The translations under genes were made by a program, and so were the position numbers. Positions 57,325 through 64,000 of a DNA stretch of 64,000 nucleotides are shown one piece after another. The DNA comes from Aldrovandia affinis (lineage: Eukaryota > Chordata > Actinopteri > Notacanthiformes > Halosauridae): the NCBI GenBank assembly GCA_029706075.1, contig JAINUG010000026.1:7210674-7274673 (forward strand), written 5' to 3'. A model generated the notes under the pieces. The model saw only the letters and a program-made list of their open reading frames with translations, was not told where the DNA came from and ran no database searches. Position 1 is the first letter of the stretch. Each line of letters begins with the position of its first letter.

Positions 57325-59121
57325 ATGGACAAGTTCATCCATTGAAACAAGTTACAGTCAATCAAGACCTGACCAATCAACTTCTAGTGCCAATTCAACC
57401 GCCGAGAGTGCCGCTGTCTTGGACACAGATGGTGAGAACACAGAAGCTGCAAGTATTAAAAGGAAAAATGCTTAGCTAAAGCAAAATCGGCAAAATGTTG
57501 GAAATACGAACACAGTTAACTTAATTATGGAGCAAAGGCTCACCACAACCACAACGTGTAATTTGTTCTCAAGTGCTATCCAATGAGTGTTTGAGACCCT
57601 CCAAGTTGATCAGACGCTTACAGACAAAACATGACTATTACAAGGACAAGCCCAAGGTATTTTTGGAGCAAAGGGCAAAAGTGATACACAAGCAAAGATG
57701 AAAGCAACTACCACTGTGGATAAGAAACTGCTTTAAAATATCATATGCCGTGGGCCAGAAGATAGCTCAAGAAAAAAAAACTCATACTATCGGGGAAACA
57801 TTGGTTATGCCTTATGCAACAGAGATAGTGAGAGAATTGTTTGGAGAGGAGAAGGCCAAGCAGTTAGCAAAAAATCCAATATCAAATGACACAGTTAAAT
57901 GCTGCATCTCATCAATGTCGGAGGATGTAACGGTACAGTGCGCTGCGCGTCTTCACGGAAATGACTTTGCCATCCAATTAGACAAGTCGACAGACGTGTC
58001 TAAAATGTTGCATCTACTCGCATACGTTCGCTATGAATGGGAAAAGGAGATTTTTTGTTTTGTAAAGAGCTCAAGACGACTACAACGGCAAAATATGTTT
58101 TTGAAGCACTAGATGATTTCATGAGGTCAAATGGAATAAGATGGATCAACTGCATTGTAGTGTGCATGGATGGAGCCGCAGTAATGACGGGCAGACACAG
58201 TAGTTAAAAGAATAAAAGCTCCCTGTGCCATCTCAACGCATTGTGTTCTGCACAATGCAGAACCCAGGTCAGACGCACTTGCCACAAAGGACATTAATCC
58301 CAGGCCTCACAAACTTTTGAACAATGCTGTGATCATTGTGAACTTAAAGCAAGAGCCACAAACTCCAGGTTATTCACTGCCCTTTGTGAAGAGGTGGGTT
58401 CTGACCATCACTCCCTTCTCATGCATACTGAGGTAAGATGGCTGTCCCGCGGAAGGATGCTGATGCACAAACAACAAACAAACAAACAAACAAACTCAAT
58501 AAAACAATGCAGGGTGGAAGCACAAACATCATTGCCCAGCATGAAAGAGTGGAGGCTTTCAAAAGAAAGTTAAAAATGTGGAAAAATCGAGCCTCATCAG
58601 GAACCACTGATATGTTCGAACAGTTGCATGCCTTCCTTCAGGAGGAAAATATGTATTTCAGAACCATCAAGCGCCAGGTAACAGCACACTTAAACAACAA
58701 GTTCAACAGTTATTTCCCTGAACTCAGCGAGGAGGAAGCAGCTTCCTACCTCTGGATAAAGAACCCCTTTACAGAACATTGAGACCAAGCTTCCTGACAC
58801 ACCTGCAGCCAAACTCTTGGAAGAAGTCATTGAAATCTCATCTGATACCACCTGGAGAGCTCGTTTCAGTGAAGTGCCCCTGGAAACATTCTGGTCTGAG
58901 TGTGGTGCTGAGTACCAAGTATCTCATGATGCAGCAGTTAAGGACATTGAGCACCACATATCTGTGCAAAGCTGGCTTTTCAGTCATGACAGCTCTGAAA
59001 ACAAAATATAGGGCCAGGTTGAGCCTTGAGGATGACATGCGTATCGCCTTGTCAAAGACCTCCCCACGTATTGATCGTATTATTAGCCTGCAGCAGCAAC
59101 AGACCTCACAGTTAGAAATGT
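57325..59121 (+). pseudogene. hAT transposase (BED-finger, ZBED5/SCAND3-like type), broken
   Basis: hAT transposases cut out and reinsert DNA with an RNase-H-like domain and dimerise through a C-terminal region. Seen in order: a start MDKFIH; a BED-finger part (CVICSQVLSNECLRPSKLIR, then LQTKHDYYKDKPKV); IGETLVMPYATEIVRELFGE; FAIQLDKSTDVSKMLHLLAY (the first catalytic region, normally LDES/T); FEQLHAFLQEENMYFRTIKR; TFWSECGAEYQVSHDAAVK; and the dimerisation end LSTTYLCKAGFSVMTALKTKYRARLSLEDDM in outline. Several stops and frame shifts separate the pieces, so it cannot be made as one protein. Confidence 0.85.
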
Positions 59122-59595
59122 CCACTGTGAATGAGTGCTTATTTTCTGTATTTATTTTTATTTTTGGAGAAATGGTAACTTGGTGATCCTTTTCTGTATT
59201 TATTTTTTTTATAATGATTTTCTGTTTTTGAGAAATGATCAAACTTATCCAAAGATGCCATTTGTATGGAAAATAGTGCAACTGCAACAGAAAGCACTTG
59301 ACAGACAGAAAGTGATCATTTTCGGTCATTTTATTTAAAAAATGAATTATGAATTATTTTTTTTGAGAAATGGTCAAACATATCCAAAGATGCTATTTGG
59401 CTTTACTATTACAAGCAGTGTAATGGCAACAGTAAGCACTTAAATAAACCTTATTTTTAAAACAAACACTTGTCACACTGTCATGATTGTAGCAAAAACG
59501 ACAGGAGGGGAAACGTTTTTAGCGTATGTAGGGGGTCCTGGAATATTTTATTGGACACAAGGGGGCCTTGGCATCACAAAGGTTCAGAACCACTG
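57325..59595 (+). mobile_element. hAT transposon remnant with BED-type transposase
   Basis: The body encodes a broken hAT transposase and the right end reads ccttggcatcacaaaggttc then agaaccactg, which is the complement of a typical hAT terminus CAGTGGTTCTGAACC. The left terminus is not identified, so the element is truncated or diverged there. Confidence 0.8.
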
Positions 59596-60321
59596 GTGTA
59601 GTCTACTACACAGCCATATCACACTTCATATCTGGAATATTATGATGCATTCATAAATGCTTTTTGTAACTGTTACATAATTATTTCTGAATGTTTATTA
59701 ATGCATTCTTAGAAATGTTATCCTCAGGTCTGACTTATCCAATGTGGTGATACACTGTTTTTTGTAATGTACAGGTAAAACAGGTCATAAAGCATTCATA
59801 ATGCCCTATGTCATTGTAATGTACCATTTTTTCATGCTCATGAATACATTATGAATGCTTTATGAACATAGAGTTAATGTAATTCATTGGCAAATATTCT
59901 GTACACATACAGTATCCACAGGATATTATATGTATCAGTGAGGTGAAACATTATCCTCTCTTGTTCTCATCATATAAATGTATAAGTGAATATGTGTCAA
60001 TATAAAATAGTCCAAGAGTCATTCATTAATAATACAGATTGGATACAGAATGTTGGTTGTGCCCATTGCAATGTGCGCCTTCTTTTAGAAATTGCCGCTC
60101 TCCTTCGATCCATAATCGCAGTGAGCACAAACATAAATCTTTTTGCTCTTTGTACCATTTCAAAACTTCATCAAAAAACATCTGTTTGGAAATTGTAGTT
60201 AGCTTACTCACACAATAGATTGGCCCGCACAGCCTTATTCACATTGACAATTGATAATTAAGCAATCATATTGCTTTGTCTTCTCCCCTCCTCTCACCCA
60301 TTCTCACCCATTAGACTAATG
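59596..60321. other. Unassigned stretch with 'ttcataa/atgaat' reiterations
   Basis: 59610-59890 repeats cattcataa(a/t)gc and atgaatgcttta words on both strands, the look of an old palindromic repeat. The rest shows nothing recognisable. Confidence 0.4.
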
Positions 60322-60577
60322 CAGTGTTTCTCAAATAGTGGGGCGCGCCCCCCTGGGGGGGCGCGGTGCGATGCCAGTGGGGGCGCGTGTGACCAGCTTT
60401 TTTTTCGCGTAGCACCCCCTCCCCCGGTCCGCGAAATAAACGAACTGGTCTCAGCTTTTTTCGCGTAGCAACCCCCCCCCCCGGTCCGCGAAATAAACGA
60501 ACTGGTCTCAGCTTTTTTTCGCGAAATGTTTTCTTCTTCCTAGGGGGGGCGTAACAGAAAATAATTGAGAAGCACTG
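60322..60577. mobile_element. hAT MITE with perfect 8-bp target duplication
   Basis: The ends cagtgtttctcaa and (reverse complement) cagtgcttctcaa are inverted repeats, and gactaatg flanks both sides exactly (60314-60321 and 60578-60585). The GC-rich interior holds two copies of a ~70-bp unit including ccggtccgcgaaataaacga and actggtctcagctttttt. No coding capacity. A recent non-autonomous hAT insertion. Confidence 0.92.
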
Positions 60578-60585
60578 GACTAATG

Positions 60586-62480
60586 GATATGTGATACATG
60601 ACACAATAAGTGGGACATGTGCATTTCAATGTCCCATTATCATATGTTTGGGAGAGTCAGTGTTATATTTGCGTTAGAGGCATAAGTGTAGTATTGTACA
60701 GTTGAGGTTTTGTTACATTTAAATTAAAACAAGGCAAGTATGTTGAAAACACATATATACTGTGGGAAAAGTCAGGCACTGGGGTTGACGTGAATTTCCC
60801 AACGGCTAAATTATTTGAATTTTAAAATCAAGCCTGAAAACATCATAGCGCTACTAGTCTTAATCTGGTTTGCTAACTAACTAGTCCTAGTTAACTTGCA
60901 AGCACAATCTGGGTTGCACTTGACCAACTAAAAAGATATAGAGAAGGATTTAAAGATTTCTCATTTCTATCTACACACAATAACTATTAACTAGAACTAT
61001 AAACTTCAGGCTATCTATTTGTAAGCCAGCGGGATAGCAATGATACCAAAGTTGGCTAACTTGCTAACTACTCATTTCAGGCTATGCACAAAGACCAAAG
61101 CTAGAACAGCTTTAGCTTGAGACAGAGATAGCTAGCTAAACTGTATGACACCATGGCATGTGACTAGTTTATAGGTCACCATTGCTTGTCTCAGATGAAA
61201 TAGCTGGCTAGCTCGCTAAAAGGACTTGCATGTGTGCCACTTTCAGTGTTTTCGTGCAGAATTTTAATTTTGAAAATAATTTATGACAGTCATTTAATTT
61301 ATCATTCTTCAATAAGTAGTCTCAGCCTTACTGAGTAGTGTATTGCAAAACAGGTAATATAGACAAAATATCTGGCAGATATTACATGAAAATCTGAATT
61401 GTTTATTGTTAGGTATTTCTCAAATGTTCTTGTTATTGAGGTCACAATGTTTTTTAAGGGCTTCATATGGTCATAAATATGGTAATATGGTACAATTTAT
61501 TAGACAGAACCATCTGAAAGGAACCAACTCATAAGATTATTTCAGGGCTGGAACCTTGTAACAAAGAGTGAGATTTCACCCCAGTGGAGTGGGGGGTGTT
61601 TGCTCTACTAGCATAGTGAGGAGCTTCAGGAAGACAGTAACTTATTATAAACTGACTTGCAACCACTTCGTTCAAAACAAGCCTAATTGTAGAGGGCAAG
61701 GTATGGTGTAACAAATGGAAACCATAGATATACATGATTTAGGTCAATGTTTCTTATATAAGCTGCAGATTAAAATGCGTAAGAAACTACAGGTGTGGTG
61801 TGAGAATTGATACTCAAGCTCAATGTGTGAGAATTGGCAGCCCTGTTATTAATGAATAAGGGCATGCATTTTTCACCACCTGTCAGGAACCTGCAGTTCC
61901 GTCCTACCACACCAAGAGGTCGATGGAGGACTTTCTGAAGCTACTTGTTAAGCAATGAACACATTACGATCTAAAGTAATCAGTCATTTATCACAAATGA
62001 AGTGCACATTGCAGTGTAGTGGACTAGTCAGCACTGCACACACCCACACGTAATTATACTGATTGATTTGTAAGTAGGTTACTACTTTCAATTGTGAAAA
62101 TACGTCTGTTGACACTTCTGTAGGACATATCATGCCCGTCCTGGAGCAAATAAATGTTGAAATGAGTGGGTGGATATTTTGAATAATAATTGAAGGCAAG
62201 AGGAAAATGTTTTTTGGCAGCCTAAAGGCAAAATAAAAATACAAAGAACAAAATTTTTATTGATGGGATGCCTTGATTTTTAAAATTCAGTTAAGGGAGC
62301 ACAATATTTTATGTTTTAGTGTCAAATTGAATCATTGTCAGATGATTTGTTGTTTCCTCTTTGACTTGTTTCCGACATTACTTACTTTGTAGAGGTGTAA
62401 AAAACTTGTCCATGAGGAAATATTCATCTCCACCTTGGAATTGTTTACAAATGGTAAATATTGATTTGCCATTCATGTCT
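60586..62480. other. Unassigned noncoding stretch
   Basis: AT-rich, with GCTAGCT-type words around 61110-61220. No coding region or element ends recognised. Confidence 0.35.
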
Positions 62481-62489
62481 GATTGGGAA

Positions 62490-63350
62490 GAGATTGGCTT
62501 ATTTCAGGACTGTTCCTGAAATTCAAGTTCACGACTGCCGCTCTTCTTTGCGTGACATACTAATTTTATCATCTCTGATTTACAGTCATCCTCAAAGCTA
62601 GGAATAGATTCTAAGCAAAGGATCTCCATGCTCGGGTTGCTCAGTTGCTGCAGGTCGAAAAGCCACACGGCCTTGAGAAATTTATGAGATGGTTGAACGA
62701 ATCTTGGTTTCTGTTTTAACTGTTTGGGGTTGAAATATGCGTTGAGTTTGACGGTGACTTGACTGAATGTTTTTGGTACATTGTTTGTTTATTGATCCAT
62801 TGTTGGTGTGCACCTGCTGTGCAAATGTTTGGTATTCATTGACCAGATCCTCAATTTTATTGCAAGTTTGGGCAATTCAGATTTTTTGACTCTCAAACCA
62901 TTTTATCAGGTCGTTCTGATTTTTTCTGTGTTTAGAAATAAGGGACAGTTGTTCCTTCAAACATTTTCTGTCCCTCAGCAATGCCATAATTTCTGTCAGT
63001 GCAGCTGTATTAGGTGAGATGTCTAACTCATCTTTTACAAAGCTGCTGTAAAAGTTGATTTACTGAGCATGGTAGGCCACGGATGCATACCAAGTACCCC
63101 AACGCATCTTACATGGCTCAGGTGGCAGTTTTATTGCTGTCTGGGCAGTTGTTCCAAATAACTTAATTGCATAATTGGTCATGTTCCTTTGAGTAATTGC
63201 CACCAATTACTGAAAATAGAGTGCCCACAGCCTTGAGGATCTGAAAGGAACTGCAGCTTCTTGAGAGAGGTGGTGAAAAACGCATGCCCTTAGAATATTC
63301 TGTATTGCCATGTTACACACAAGGTAATTGGAATGTGTATTTTCCCATAC
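62490..63350 (-). pseudogene. Decayed hAT-like transposase fragment
   Basis: On the minus strand, near 63130-63080, PPEPCKMRWGTWYASVAYHA shows the RWGTW motif found in several hAT-type transposases. It is followed by TEIMALLRDRKCLKEQLSLI and NKIEDLVNEYQTFAQQV, and further down FLKAVWLFDLQQLSNPSMEI. There are several stops and frame changes. No termini were located. Confidence 0.55.
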
Positions 63351-63384
63351 CTCTGATAAGAGAGGTCCAAGCACAGGGTCACCC

Positions 63385-63560
63385 ATAGTACGGCACCCCT
63401 TGAGCAGTTAGGGGTTCAGTGCTTTGCTCAAGGGCACTTTGGCAGTGCCCCAGGAAGTGAACTAGCATCCCTCCGGTTTCCAGTTCATTGTTTTTTCATT
63501 TGGCCTTCCTGGGATTCAAACCAGCAACCCTCCGCTTGCCAGCTCATGTTGCTAACCACT
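63385..63560 (+). repeat. Decayed dispersed repeat, relative of 17290-17508
   Basis: Contains gtgctttgctcaagggcact, ttcctgggattcaaaccagc and caaccctccgcttgccagct, matching the tRNA-like end of the repeat at 17290-17508. Confidence 0.55.
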
Positions 63561-64000
63561 AATGAACCAGTAATTAACCATTAATGTCACTCTTTACATG
63601 CACATCAAGGACACCATGTACATTCACTTATGATATTTTTGTAACACTCTAAACCACTTTACCAGTTTTCAAACAACCTGCTGTGGTCTAAAAGACTTGG
63701 ATTGTGTGTGCGCTCTCTTAAAGAGGAAGTCAAATGCAGTTTGGGGGTAAGTAGCGTTGCCATATTCATTATTACTGTATGTCAAAAGCATTCATGCAAA
63801 TCATGCAGATAAAGTGAACCTGTTAATACTGGGCAGCTCTTATAAAAGGAAAGAAAAAGTCACAGAAAAAGGTTTTCTTTACAGTGTAACAATACAGGTG
63901 AAATTTTGCTTAATTCACCTTAAAATAGGATTAAATACGACATTATCACATCTGATGATTGGCCAACTGCTTGATGGAATTTGGGATTAGCACCAACTAA
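63561..64000. other. Unassigned noncoding stretch
   Basis: No coding or repeat signature recognised up to the window end. Confidence 0.35.

Noticed and set aside
60311-60604. 97-codon Arg-rich open frame
   Set aside because: Produced by the duplicated GC-rich interior of the hAT MITE.
1-64000. CRISPR arrays, bacterial operons or replication origins
   Set aside because: No regularly spaced repeats of that kind; all content is typical of a vertebrate (fish) intergenic region.

Overview
The window looks like an intergenic, gene-poor stretch of a ray-finned (teleost-type) fish genome. It is AT-rich and holds no host exon that I can recognise. What it does hold are typical fish repeats: many degraded Tc1-like DNA transposons, L2-type LINE 3' ends with the 'taagtcgctctggataagag' tail, tRNA-headed SINEs, hAT transposons and MITEs, LTR retrotransposon fossils and long dinucleotide microsatellites.

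Layout. 1-1452: a Tc1-like element split by an LTR-like insertion, then a short solo LTR inside a (TA)n tract. 1.5-7.2 kb: mostly unassigned DNA with old SINE and L2 pieces. 7.25-10.85 kb: a pile-up of three Tc1-like elements and two solo LTRs at AT-repeat sites. 11-19.8 kb: sparse, with SINE-like pieces, a Tc1 end, an L2 piece, another solo LTR and an unassigned block. 19.85-31.3 kb: an LTR element whose only coding region is a long coiled coil, followed by an almost exact tandem duplication of about 5.47 kb that starts inside its 5' LTR. 31.3-33.3 kb: candidate conserved noncoding DNA, a SINE and a Tc1 remnant. 33.55-38.36 kb: a Ty3/Gypsy fossil on the minus strand with matching target duplications. 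38.4-48.3 kb: noncoding DNA with repeats, a solo LTR (43.3-43.9 kb), two SINEs and a tandem repeat carrying two DR1-like nuclear-receptor motifs. 48.38-52.58 kb: a 4.2 kb element with hAT-type ends and a near-perfect 8-bp target duplication. It carries an intronless, decayed gene with a FEN/PIN-nuclease-like acidic motif set and a Cys-rich tail, and no hAT transposase that I can see. 54.36-54.83 kb: a Tc1 remnant. 55.4-56.4 kb: an LTR-like block. 56.38-56.89 kb: an inverted-repeat element packed with a 'gacttaggc' motif. 57.3-59.6 kb: a broken BED-hAT transposase gene. 60.32-60.58 kb: a hAT MITE with a perfect 8-bp target duplication. 62.5-63.35 kb: a second decayed hAT-like transposase.

The best candidate for something undescribed is the 48.38-52.58 kb element, which pairs a metazoan PIN/FEN-like protein family with hAT-like transposon ends. 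Next are the coiled-coil-only LTR element with its tandem duplication (whose copies differ mainly in homopolymer lengths, so assembly error must be excluded) and the motif-array element at 56.4-56.9 kb. All identifications come from reading the sequence and recalled family features. No database search was run.
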